Source of the DNA: an uncultured Caulobacterales bacterium
GTDB taxonomy: Bacteria > Pseudomonadota > Alphaproteobacteria > Caulobacterales > Maricaulaceae
Direction: 5' to 3'
Length of the DNA stretch: 5,860 nucleotides
Assembly (NCBI GenBank): GCA_937981945.1
Contig: CALJNJ010000147.1
Span: 1 to 5,860 of the forward strand
The notes below the pieces were generated by a model. The model was not told the origin of the DNA. It did not search any database and saw only the letters and a program-made list of their open reading frames with translations. Positions 1 through 5,860 of this stretch are shown piece after piece. Made by a program: the position numbers and the translations under genes. How positions within the stretch are numbered: the stretch's first letter is position 1; every line of letters begins with the position of its first letter.

Positions 1-850
1 TTGCAAATGGTCCACCGTGGATAAAGGCGAGATTATGCTCAATGGACTGCACCAAATTAGGCTGGAAAGCGTCCTTCAACAGAACTGTAACCGCACCATC
101 AGCCTGTATATCGCGGACCGTAAACGGCTTGCGTTCATAAGTTTGCCCGAGAATGATGTCGCCAATGCGCTTCTGAAGATCTTTCAGGTCTGTTGCGAGA
201 CAGAAGATCGCCATGATTTCGGAGGCCACAGTAATGTCAAACCCATCTTGGCGCACAACCCCTTGTGTAGGTCCGCCCATACCAATGGTAATATTACGCA
301 GAGCCCGGTCGTTCATATCAACGACGCGGCGCCAGGTAATCCGGCGCGGATCGATATTAAGTTCATTCCCCCACTGCATATGATTGTCCAGCATGGCGGA
401 AATCAAAGAATGAGCAGATGTGATGGCATGGAAATCGCCGTTAAAATGTAGATTAATGTCTTCCATGGGCAGGACCTGCGCGCGGCCGCCGCCGGCAGCT
501 CCGCCCTTCATCCCGAAACATGGTCCAAGTGAAGGCTCACGCAGGCAAACCATGGATTTCACACCAATTCGGTTGAGGCCGTCATTGAGGCCTACAGATG
601 TGGTTGTCTTTCCTTCACCTGCCGGCGTTGGGGTCACGGCGGTTACAAGCACCAGTTTTCCGTTGGGCCGATCTTTAATTTCTTCGATATACTCTAAGGA
701 CAGCTTCGCCTTAAAATGACCGTAAGGCACTAAAGCTTCCGGCGGAATGCTCAGGGTCTTTTCTGCTAATGGCAGAATGGGTTCCATTTTTGCCGCGCGA
801 GCAATCTCAATGTCAGGCGCGCCGGGTGCCGGCAGATTTTGTTGGGTCAT
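1..850 (-). CDS. fhs: Formate--tetrahydrofolate ligase, N-terminal 283 residues (runs off left edge)
   Basis: Fhs (formyltetrahydrofolate synthetase) is a cytosolic enzyme that joins formate to tetrahydrofolate with ATP, giving 10-formyl-THF; the reaction can also run toward formate. The minus-strand frame is open from the ATG at 850-848 to the window edge and gives 283 residues, about half of the usual 555-560. The nucleotide-binding loop [12 protein letters not shown] lies at residues 73-84. The family's REPSLGP segment at 104-110 is followed at once by the glycine-rich [12 protein letters not shown] at 111-122. Further family-typical stretches include [14 protein letters not shown] (136-149) and [12 protein letters not shown] (187-198). 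A strong Shine-Dalgarno, AAGGGGGAG at 865-857, supports the start. The gene is divergent from dddP. The stop codon and C-terminal half lie outside the window; nothing visible is broken. The family assignment is secure. Confidence 0.97.
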   Translation of the reverse strand, partial: MTQQNLPAPGAPDIEIARAAKMEPILPLAEKTLSIPPEALVPYGHFKAKLSLEYIEEIKDRPNGKLVLVTAVTPTPAGEGKTTTSVGLNDGLNRIGVKSMVCLREPSLGPCFGMKGGAAGGGRAQVLPMEDINLHFNGDFHAITSAHSLISAMLDNHMQWGNELNIDPRRITWRRVVDMNDRALRNITIGMGGPTQGVVRQDGFDITVASEIMAIFCLATDLKDLQKRIGDIILGQTYERKPFTVRDIQADGAVTVLLKDAFQPNLVQSIEHNLAFIHGGPFA

Positions 851-856
851 TTTTTA

Positions 857-865
857 CTCCCCCTT
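857..865 (-). promoter_or_regulatory. Strong ribosome-binding site of fhs
   Basis: On the minus strand AAGGGGGAG precedes the fhs ATG at 850-848 with a spacing of 6 bases. It is the best Shine-Dalgarno in the window and fixes the fhs start. The genes of the opposite unit (dddP, the DUF1289 gene and the regulator) have weak or absent Shine-Dalgarno sequences by comparison. Confidence 0.8.
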
Positions 866-897
866 ATTTGGATAATTTAAAAAATCGGATATTCAGC

Positions 898-927
898 AAT
901 ATAACTAATACGACATTATGTAGACAA
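898..927 (-). promoter_or_regulatory. Candidate sigma70 promoter for fhs
   Basis: On the minus strand a -35-like TTGTCT (927-922; 4 of 6 consensus bases) is followed after 18 bases by a -10-like TATATT (903-898; 5 of 6). This would give a leader of about 40 bases before the fhs start codon at 850. The spacer contains the left copy of the 9-bp direct repeat, and the right copy lies just upstream of the -35. A protein bound to the repeat would therefore sit on this promoter. The call rests on consensus matching alone in an AT-rich stretch, so it is tentative. Confidence 0.35.
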
Positions 928-939
928 ATAACGACATTA
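910..939. promoter_or_regulatory. 9-bp direct repeat with 21-bp period, candidate AraC-type operator
   Basis: ACGACATTA occurs at 910-918 and again, identically and in the same orientation, at 931-939. The start-to-start distance is exactly 21 bp, two helical turns. AraC-family activators are known to bind tandem direct half-sites at this periodicity (the araI1/araI2 arrangement), and this intergenic region precedes an operon that encodes an AraC-family regulator. The left copy also contains a short palindrome, ACAT-T-ATGT (913-921). The repeat is seen directly; its role as an operator, and the identity of the protein, are inferred. Confidence 0.4.
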
Positions 940-1051
940 CCTGTAAGTTGATACCAACATGTTTATAGAGTGGATTTTTACGGTTTGGCTTATGAGTCAG
1001 AATTATTTTTCCCGATGATAAATTCTTCGGTAAAGACTCGGCGAAAATTTC

Positions 1052-2359
1052 ATGCATTGTGGTTGTATGACTAAAATTTCGCCGCTCAACCGATCTGACG
1101 AAACGATAAACCATTACGACCCGAATGAGGTGTTTGTCACGCCGGCCATGACTCGAACGCTTACAAATTCGGGCCTTATACTCCCAAATTTAGAAAATAT
1201 TCGAAGTTATCGCCGTGATCGTATTTTGGCCGAAATGGAAAAACGCGAAGTAGATGCCCTTCTCTTGTTTGATCCGCTGAATATCCGTTATGCCACTGAC
1301 AGCTCAAACATGCAGGTCTGGACCACCCATAACTTGGCACGAGCAGCGCTGGTGACCGTGGATGGCCATTTCATACTGTGGGATTTTACACGTTGCGAGC
1401 ATATGACAGAACATTTGCACCGCCTCAATGAAGTTAGATCGGTCGCGGGCTCTTTTTACTTTGAGTTTGGAGACACGGTTGCGGCGCAAGCCCGGTCTTT
1501 TTGCCGGGAGGTACAGGACGTATTATCAAGCCGCAAACTAACCGGTCCCATTGGCATCGACAGAATGGATACGGACATCGCGAAAGCATTCTTTGCGGCT
1601 GACCTCAATATCATCGCCGGTCAAACTGTGATGGAGCATGCACGGGTTATTAAATCCGCCGACGAAATCCTGGCTATGCGCTGCGCCGTATCAGGATGCG
1701 AAATGGCGATGGCTGAAATGGAAAAGGTCATGACTCCGGGCATGGCCGAAGTCGAACTATGGTCCGTTTTGCACCGGGAAAACATAGCCCAAGGCGGCGA
1801 GTGGATCGAAACACGCATTTTAGCGTCAGGCCCACGCACTAATCCTTGGATGTCCGAGGCGAGCGGCCGCATCATGAATTCCGGCGATATCATGGCATTT
1901 GACACGGATTTGATCGGACTATTCGGAATATGTGTCGACACGTCGCGAACATGGTTGGTCGGAGATGACGATGCCCGCCCCGAACAAATCGAAATGTACA
2001 AAATTGCTCACGAACATATCGAAACAAATATGGCCTTGCTTGCACCCGGCGTATCTATGCGGGATCTGACATTCAACGGTCACGAACTTCCAAAGGAATA
2101 TCAAGCTAAAAAATATTGTGTGAAAATGCATGGCGTCGGTCTTTGCGATGAATTCCCGAGCATTTACTACCCCGATAATTATATCGAAGGCGCTTTTGAC
2201 TATCACATTGAGGCCGGCATGGTTCTGTGTGTTGAAGCCTATGTGGGCAGAGACGACGGAATCGAGGGTGTAAAACTGGAAAATCAGGTGCTCGTTACAG
2301 AGACAGGCTTTGAAAACCTGACAACTTACCCATATGATAAAAGATTAATGGGAATATAG
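1052..2359 (+). CDS. dddP: DMSP lyase DddP (M24 metallopeptidase-fold family)
   Basis: DddP is a cytosolic metalloenzyme that cleaves dimethylsulfoniopropionate to dimethyl sulfide and acrylate. The 435 residues contain a creatinase-like N-terminal domain (about 50-195) and a pita-bread domain (about 200-430). DddP-specific stretches are present: FDPLNIRYATDSSNMQVW (73-90), GGEWIETRILASGPRTNPW (248-266) and MHGVGLCDE (359-367). The six expected metal ligands are present: Asp284, Asp286, Asp296, His360, Glu395 and Glu410. The proposed catalytic Asp is Asp366, six residues after the metal His, matching Asp377 of the Ruegeria lacuscaerulea enzyme as I recall it. Tyr355 and Trp90 match remembered substrate-pocket residues. 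There is no signal peptide, so DMSP must be imported. Two in-frame starts exist, ATG 1052 and ATG 1067, neither with a clear Shine-Dalgarno; 1067 avoids the odd MHCGC leader. It is the first gene of a unit with the DUF1289 gene (1 base away) and the regulator. A generic M24 dipeptidase is the less likely alternative. Confidence 0.92.
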   Translation: MHCGCMTKISPLNRSDETINHYDPNEVFVTPAMTRTLTNSGLILPNLENIRSYRRDRILAEMEKREVDALLLFDPLNIRYATDSSNMQVWTTHNLARAALVTVDGHFILWDFTRCEHMTEHLHRLNEVRSVAGSFYFEFGDTVAAQARSFCREVQDVLSSRKLTGPIGIDRMDTDIAKAFFAADLNIIAGQTVMEHARVIKSADEILAMRCAVSGCEMAMAEMEKVMTPGMAEVELWSVLHRENIAQGGEWIETRILASGPRTNPWMSEASGRIMNSGDIMAFDTDLIGLFGICVDTSRTWLVGDDDARPEQIEMYKIAHEHIETNMALLAPGVSMRDLTFNGHELPKEYQAKKYCVKMHGVGLCDEFPSIYYPDNYIEGAFDYHIEAGMVLCVEAYVGRDDGIEGVKLENQVLVTETGFENLTTYPYDKRLMGI

Positions 2360-2360
2360 C

Positions 2361-2630
2361 ATGAAAAAAGAAGACTTGAATCTTTCTGATTTTGAACCGA
2401 TCGACAGCCCGTGTGTTCTGGTTTGCTCTGTCGACAAAGAGAGCGACCGATGTTTTGGTTGCGGACGTTCGCGCGATGAAATCGCCCGCTGGACACTTTA
2501 CACTAAGGCCGAGCGTGATGAAGTTTTAGCGCAATTACCGGAGAGATTACCACCGCTCCACGCTAAACTGGAAGAGCGGCGCAAACGCCGCCGGGTCAAT
2601 AAAAGACGCCAAAAGTCAGCCCCTGAGTAA
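2361..2630 (+). CDS. DUF1289 small four-cysteine protein
   Basis: This 89-residue protein has the DUF1289 pattern. SPCVLVC at 16-22 and CFGCGR at 31-36 place four cysteines (18, 22, 31, 34) as CX3C-X8-CX2C, followed by the family's DEIARWTLYTKAERDEVLAQLPERL (39-63). The cysteine arrangement suggests a small metal-binding (zinc-like) site, which is inference. No function is established for the family that I can state. The C-terminal tail (about 70-85) is strongly basic, rich in Arg and Lys, and could contact nucleic acid. The start lies 1 base after the dddP stop, with a modest GGGA at 2350-2353. The stop overlaps the next start as TAATG, so it is almost certainly co-transcribed with dddP and translationally coupled to the regulator. 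Family call confident, role unknown. Confidence 0.88.
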   Translation: MKKEDLNLSDFEPIDSPCVLVCSVDKESDRCFGCGRSRDEIARWTLYTKAERDEVLAQLPERLPPLHAKLEERRKRRRVNKRRQKSAPE

Positions 2631-3592
2631 TGTTTGGTCGACAGCCGCTTAACTCACCTCAAAATATAGGGTTTCTGCTGACGCCGCAATTTTCCATGAT
2701 TGCATTTACAGCCGCGATCGAACCGCTGCGGGTCGCCAACCGTATTGCCCGCAACAACTTGTTTGAGTGGCGTCTTTTTACAATTGACGGCTCACCGGTT
2801 AAGGCCAGTAACGGCGTCGAGTTTAACCCTGACGGAAAGCTTGAAGATGACAAATATGACGTTTTATTTGTTTGTTCCGGTGTCCGTGCATATGACCATC
2901 TCAATAAAGCGACCTCAAATGCGCTCCGAAAATTAGCCCGGCGAGGTGTCCCGTTAGGCAGTATTTGCACCGGATCGGTAAGCCTTGCAGAGGCGGGATT
3001 GTTGGACGGATATAAATGCACCATACATTGGGAAAACATTGAGAGCTTGGCCGAACGGTTTCCTGATCTCAACATTACATCCTCATTGTTTGAGGTTGAT
3101 CGAAATCGCTATACGTGTTCGGGCGGATTAGCGGCTGCGGATATGATATTGCATTCAATTCGGCTCGATTACGGTCGTGAATTGGCCATGCAAGTCGCGG
3201 ATCAATTACTTTACTCAGCGGGGCGAGAACCGGATGATTTACAGCGGATGGAAGTGGCAAAACGGACCGGTGTAAATCACCCAAAAATTCTGGCGGCAAT
3301 TGGCTATATGGAGGCCCATTTAGAGACTCCAATTTCCATTTTTGACTTGGCAAAACGGGTGGCAATGTCATCTCGTCAATTGGAAAGGCTTTTTAAGTCA
3401 AGTTTGGGTGTTACTCCGGCCAGATATTATCTAAATTTGAGACTGGATCGCGCTCGAAAATTTTTACGCCAGACTTCTCTTAACGTGCAGGAAATTGCTG
3501 TAGCGACAGGCTTTGGATCCGTATCCTATTTTTCGAAATCTTATAAGCAACGGTTCGGGCATACGCCGCGACAAGAGCGCGAAAGCGCTTAG
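2630..3592 (+). CDS. GlxA/GbdR-like transcriptional regulator (DJ-1/PfpI-type domain plus AraC HTH)
   Basis: This 320-residue protein has the two-domain layout of GlxA-family regulators. The N-terminal class-I glutamine-amidotransferase-like (DJ-1/PfpI) domain spans about residues 12-180 and carries the elbow-like GSICTGSVSLAEAGLLDG (110-127, with Cys113) and TIHWEN (131-136). The C-terminal AraC-type domain spans about 218-316, with one helix-turn-helix near ISIFDLAKRVAMSSRQLERL (235-254) and a second near VQEIAVATGFGSVSYFSKSY (286-305), ending in the typical RFGHTPRQER. Family members such as GbdR and CdhR control glycine betaine or carnitine catabolism and use the first domain for ligand sensing. 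The start ATG overlaps the preceding stop by one base (TAATG at 2628-2632) and lacks its own clear Shine-Dalgarno, which points to translational coupling. Its position behind dddP makes it a candidate regulator of that operon. The ligand is not evident from sequence, so no gene symbol is given. Confidence 0.92.
   Translation: MFGRQPLNSPQNIGFLLTPQFSMIAFTAAIEPLRVANRIARNNLFEWRLFTIDGSPVKASNGVEFNPDGKLEDDKYDVLFVCSGVRAYDHLNKATSNALRKLARRGVPLGSICTGSVSLAEAGLLDGYKCTIHWENIESLAERFPDLNITSSLFEVDRNRYTCSGGLAAADMILHSIRLDYGRELAMQVADQLLYSAGREPDDLQRMEVAKRTGVNHPKILAAIGYMEAHLETPISIFDLAKRVAMSSRQLERLFKSSLGVTPARYYLNLRLDRARKFLRQTSLNVQEIAVATGFGSVSYFSKSYKQRFGHTPRQERESA
3576..3589 (+). terminator. Weak stem-loop at the end of the dddP unit, possible terminator
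   Basis: AGCGC (3576-3580) and GCGCT (3585-3589) form a perfect 5-bp stem closing a GAAA tetraloop, ending just before the regulator's stop codon. A pyrimidine-rich run (TTTCTTTTTCTTT) begins at 3598, about 8 bases downstream. That gap is too long for a textbook intrinsic terminator. The two convergent units share their stop codons, so any terminator must lie inside coding sequence, which makes this the best local candidate. On the minus strand the same stem has no following T-run. Confidence 0.3.
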
Positions 3593-4833
3593 GACAATTT
3601 CTTTTTCTTTCGCCGAATACGCGGATCCATTCGCCGAATGATTGCCATGGATCTGGGCCTGGCCAACGCGATGTAATCTGCGCTGTCTGCAACAGCCCCG
3701 CGTTTTGCGATCCTATAGAGCGTATACATGCACAGCAGTAAATGAATAGCGGCCGTATAGGCAAACAAAGAGGTGGTTCCAAACCGTGTCATGGCGACGG
3801 CACCTGCGGAAGGCCCGAAAACCGAACCAAGTCCATAAATCAATAAAAGTCCGCCGCTCACCGCAACAAATTCATGTGGCTCTGCACGGTCATTGGCGTG
3901 GGCTGCGCACAGACCGAAGACCTGCATTGCGAACACACCATAAAGTCCGCCGCCAAAGAGCAATAGGGTTCTGCTTTGCGCTGCAAACATCCAAAGGCTT
4001 AGCCCTGCGATGACCGCTCCGACAGATATAAAAAATATCAAATTACGGCGGCCCAAACGATCTGACAGCCAGCCGGTCGGATACTGCATGACGGCACCCG
4101 CAAATATGACCACACTCATAAAGGTTGAGACCATCAACACGGGATGACCGAGGCCTGTGACAAAGATCGGCGCCACCCCCCAAAAAGCACCATTAGTCAT
4201 CCCAACGGCAAAACATCCAATCGCTGCTAACGGCGAAACCCTTACAAGCTTTTTGAGATTAAGAGACGTTTCTGTCACAGCTTTGGGTGCGGACGACGTG
4301 GAGAGAGAAATTGGGAATATGGCCATACATATGAGAATGGCGACGAGCGTAAACAAAATTACTCCGTCCGGATCCGGAATAGACAGCATAAACTGCCCGA
4401 TTGTTACAGCCGCTAAATCCACCATTCGATAGATGGACAAAACCTGTCCCCGCTGCTCATTCGGAGCCGCTTCATTGATCCAACTTTCAATCAAAACGTA
4501 AAGACCGGCAAAACTAAATCCAATAACGGCCCGAAGCAAAACCCAAACCGGAATATTGACGAGCAACATATGTATTAGCGTGCCCGCCGCTGTTAAAGCT
4601 GAGAGCGCGGCGAAAACTCGGACATGACCAACCCGTTTGACTAAATGAGGTGTATAAATACAGCCCGCGATAAAACCCGCATAATAAGCCGACGTCATAA
4701 ATCCAATGGCCGGCAACGGAAAACCGGATTCGCCGGCTCGAATGGCGATTAGCGTGCTCAGCAGCCCGCCGCCGGCCAATAATATAGCGGCTGAAACCAA
4801 TAATGCACCGACAGACCCGAGAACAGCCCGCAT
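3589..4833 (-). CDS. MFS transporter, YcaD-like
   Basis: This is a 414-residue inner-membrane protein of the major facilitator superfamily, with about 12 predicted membrane segments. The first half has the loop TPHLVKRVGH (61-70) and a YcaD-like segment with IESWINE (115-121) and NEQRGQVLSIY (125-135). The second half has the canonical MFS loop GWLSDRLGRR (254-263). The substrate is unknown. The C-terminus is unusually basic (RMDPRIRRKKKKLS, 401-414) and cytoplasmic by the usual topology. I chose ATG 4833 because AAAGG at 4846-4842 sits 8 bases upstream. An in-frame TTG at 4839 would add two residues but leave only 2 bases of spacing. The gene lies 11 bases after the fdhD stop, so it is the third gene of a formate dehydrogenase unit, where efflux or uptake linked to formate metabolism is possible but unproven. 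Its stop overlaps the convergent regulator's stop by 4 bases. Confidence 0.9.
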   Translation of the reverse strand: MRAVLGSVGALLVSAAILLAGGGLLSTLIAIRAGESGFPLPAIGFMTSAYYAGFIAGCIYTPHLVKRVGHVRVFAALSALTAAGTLIHMLLVNIPVWVLLRAVIGFSFAGLYVLIESWINEAAPNEQRGQVLSIYRMVDLAAVTIGQFMLSIPDPDGVILFTLVAILICMAIFPISLSTSSAPKAVTETSLNLKKLVRVSPLAAIGCFAVGMTNGAFWGVAPIFVTGLGHPVLMVSTFMSVVIFAGAVMQYPTGWLSDRLGRRNLIFFISVGAVIAGLSLWMFAAQSRTLLLFGGGLYGVFAMQVFGLCAAHANDRAEPHEFVAVSGGLLLIYGLGSVFGPSAGAVAMTRFGTTSLFAYTAAIHLLLCMYTLYRIAKRGAVADSADYIALARPRSMAIIRRMDPRIRRKKKKLS

Positions 4834-4844
4834 GACCAAAACCT

Positions 4845-5636
4845 TTATTTCAGACGGACAGGTCCCGACTGTGAATTTGCGAACAGCGCCATATTGGCTT
4901 CTTCTGCCTTTCGCAAGGCAAAAGCCGTCGGCGCTGATACTGAAACCAGCGCTTTGATGCCGCAGGCTGCAGCCTTCTCAATAATTTCATAGGAGCAGCG
5001 GCTGGACATAACGACAAACCCATTGCTTGGCTTTGTTTTTTCCAAAGCCATAGCCCCCAATAATTTGTCCAGAGCATTGTGCCGCCCAACGTCTTCGCGG
5101 ACTATCTTGATAGTTCCGGTCAGATCCGCCCAGGCCGCCGCATGGACGGTGCGAGTTAAGTTTCCTAAAGGCTGATGGTCGCTTAAAGCAAGGAGCGCAG
5201 ATGCAATCACATTCTCATCAAACTCAATGGGTTTCTCCGAGACGGGATCAAGTTTTCGGAACAATACATCCGCGTTTTCCAACCCGCAAACACCGCAACT
5301 CGCACTCCCCACAAGATTACGGCGCCTTTGGGTAATATCAAGTTTTTCAAGGGCTTCGTTCGTGATCTTGAGGCGCATATCAACACCTTGATCAGTTTGG
5401 TAAATATCCAGTGATATAATATCCCAAGGTTCACGTATGATGTTTTCAGTAAGGGTAAATCCGACAGCGAAGTCGGCCAAATCATCGGGAGTCGCCATCA
5501 TTACCGCGTAATTTCGACGGTTGTAAACAAAGGCGACAGGGACCTCTTCCGGAATATGCCAATACGGTTTGTCACCACCCGAGATATTGAACTCTCGCGA
5601 AGACGGCAAGTCATCTCCGTGAAAGGTAATTTTCAT
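4845..5636 (-). CDS. fdhD: FdhD, formate dehydrogenase sulfurtransferase
   Basis: FdhD moves sulfur from the cysteine desulfurase IscS to the molybdenum (bis-MGD) cofactor before its insertion into formate dehydrogenase, and is required for that enzyme's activity. The 263 residues match the family's usual length. The sulfur-relay motif SCGVCG is at 113-118, with Cys114 and Cys117 corresponding to the essential CXXC of E. coli FdhD. Other family motifs are FAVGFTLTENII (56-67), REDVGRHNALDKL (180-192), SSRCSYEI (211-218) and VSAPTAFALRKAEE (233-246). The protein is cytosolic. Its ATG overlaps the last base of the alpha-subunit stop codon (TAATG read on the minus strand, 5638-5634), with GGAG at 5651-5648 upstream, so it is co-transcribed and probably translationally coupled. 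This fits the fdsGBA-fdhD order of NAD-dependent formate dehydrogenase operons. Nothing in the sequence suggests loss of function. Confidence 0.96.
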   Translation of the reverse strand: MKITFHGDDLPSSREFNISGGDKPYWHIPEEVPVAFVYNRRNYAVMMATPDDLADFAVGFTLTENIIREPWDIISLDIYQTDQGVDMRLKITNEALEKLDITQRRRNLVGSASCGVCGLENADVLFRKLDPVSEKPIEFDENVIASALLALSDHQPLGNLTRTVHAAAWADLTGTIKIVREDVGRHNALDKLLGAMALEKTKPSNGFVVMSSRCSYEIIEKAAACGIKALVSVSAPTAFALRKAEEANMALFANSQSGPVRLK

Positions 5637-5860
5637 TACTCAGCGGGCTCCAGGGCAATTTGGCGATAAGCCTCCAATTCATCCGCATAGGTTTTTTGCC
5701 AGTCGGATTTATGGTTCGCCGGCGCGACTGCAACGGCTGTCACCTTATATTCCGGGCAGCTTGTGGCCCAATCTACGTTCTCAGTGGTGACTACATTTGC
5801 GCCTGTATCCGGATGATGAAAGGTCGTATAAACAACGCCCGGCTGCATGCGAGACGAATG
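5636..5860 (-). CDS. fdsA: Formate dehydrogenase alpha (molybdopterin) subunit, C-terminal 74 residues (runs off right edge)
   Basis: Only the C-terminal 74 residues are visible, with the start beyond the right edge. The segment MQPGVVYTTFHHPDTGANVVTT, followed by DWATSCPEYKVTAVAV, is characteristic of the molybdopterin-dinucleotide-binding C-terminal domain of formate dehydrogenase alpha subunits (FdsA, also annotated FdhF). The intact enzyme oxidises formate to CO2 and, in the Fds type, passes electrons through iron-sulfur clusters and FMN to NAD+. The active-site residue and the cluster ligands lie outside the window, so the Fds subtype is inferred from this tail and from the fdhD gene immediately following. 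The TAA stop shares one base with the fdhD ATG. An ATG at 5848 lies inside the frame and is not a real start, since the frame is open through the edge and the residues before it fit the domain. Confidence 0.9.
   Translation of the reverse strand, partial: HSSRMQPGVVYTTFHHPDTGANVVTTENVDWATSCPEYKVTAVAVAPANHKSDWQKTYADELEAYRQIALEPAE

Noticed and set aside
17..719. Two plus-strand open frames (17-451 and 420-719) over the left end
   Set aside because: Both lie antisense within the fhs coding region, which has clear family motifs throughout; their translations show no recognisable domain.
905..1114. Minus-strand 69-residue open frame across the dddP leader
   Set aside because: It overlaps the dddP start and the regulatory repeat, has no convincing Shine-Dalgarno and no recognisable sequence; probably chance in AT-rich DNA.
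1052..2359. Reading this gene as a generic Xaa-Pro dipeptidase or creatinase
   Set aside because: The DddP-specific stretches and the Asp six residues after the metal His favour DddP over generic M24 peptidases.
2576..2591. Perfect 6-bp hairpin GCGGCG-CAAA-CGCCGC near the end of the DUF1289 gene
   Set aside because: It falls in codons for an arginine-rich tail, which readily produces such stems, and no T-run follows; an internal terminator or attenuator is not supported.
3609..3640. TTCGCCGAAT repeated at 3609-3618 and 3630-3639 (21-bp period), with a CATTCG-C-CGAATG palindrome
   Set aside because: Both copies encode Ile-Arg-Arg in the basic tail of the MFS protein with the same codons seven residues apart, and there is no promoter nearby; coding explains the repeat.
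4157..4957. Plus-strand open frames 4157-4432 and 4706-4957
   Set aside because: They are antisense to the MFS and fdhD genes and show only low-complexity translations without family motifs.

Overview
The window looks like a chromosomal segment from a marine alphaproteobacterium of moderate GC content. A SAR116-like or roseobacter-like lineage would fit, because both carry DddP and DUF1289 proteins. This is inferred from gene content; there is no rRNA or other taxonomic marker here. I see no mobile element, tRNA, rRNA or CRISPR array. About 95% of the window is coding.

Layout, left to right. (1) 1-850, minus strand: N-terminal half of formate--tetrahydrofolate ligase (fhs), running off the left edge. 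(2) 851-1051: a 201-bp divergent intergenic region holding the fhs ribosome-binding site, a plausible fhs promoter, and a 9-bp direct repeat with an exact 21-bp period. (3) 1052-3592, plus strand: a tight three-gene unit. It encodes a DMSP lyase of the DddP type (M24 metallopeptidase fold), a small four-cysteine DUF1289 protein, and a GlxA/GbdR-like regulator with a DJ-1/PfpI-type sensor domain and an AraC DNA-binding domain. (4) 3589-5860, minus strand, convergent with the previous unit: the C-terminal end of the formate dehydrogenase alpha subunit (running off the right edge), then fdhD, then a YcaD-like MFS transporter. The two convergent units overlap by 4 bp at their stop codons.

How the genes may work together. 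DddP cleaves dimethylsulfoniopropionate (DMSP) to dimethyl sulfide and acrylate. The flanking genes handle formate and tetrahydrofolate-bound one-carbon units: Fhs interconverts formate and 10-formyl-THF, formate dehydrogenase oxidises formate to CO2, and FdhD sulfurates the molybdenum cofactor that this enzyme needs. One-carbon units are produced when DMSP is demethylated and when glycine betaine is degraded. The segment therefore reads as a small neighbourhood for methylated osmolytes and one-carbon oxidation. The regulator co-encoded with dddP belongs to the broad group that includes regulators of betaine and carnitine use, so it is a natural candidate DMSP- or betaine-responsive controller. 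The 21-bp-period repeat upstream of dddP has the spacing expected of an AraC-family operator. The family assignments are strong; the regulatory circuit is a hypothesis.
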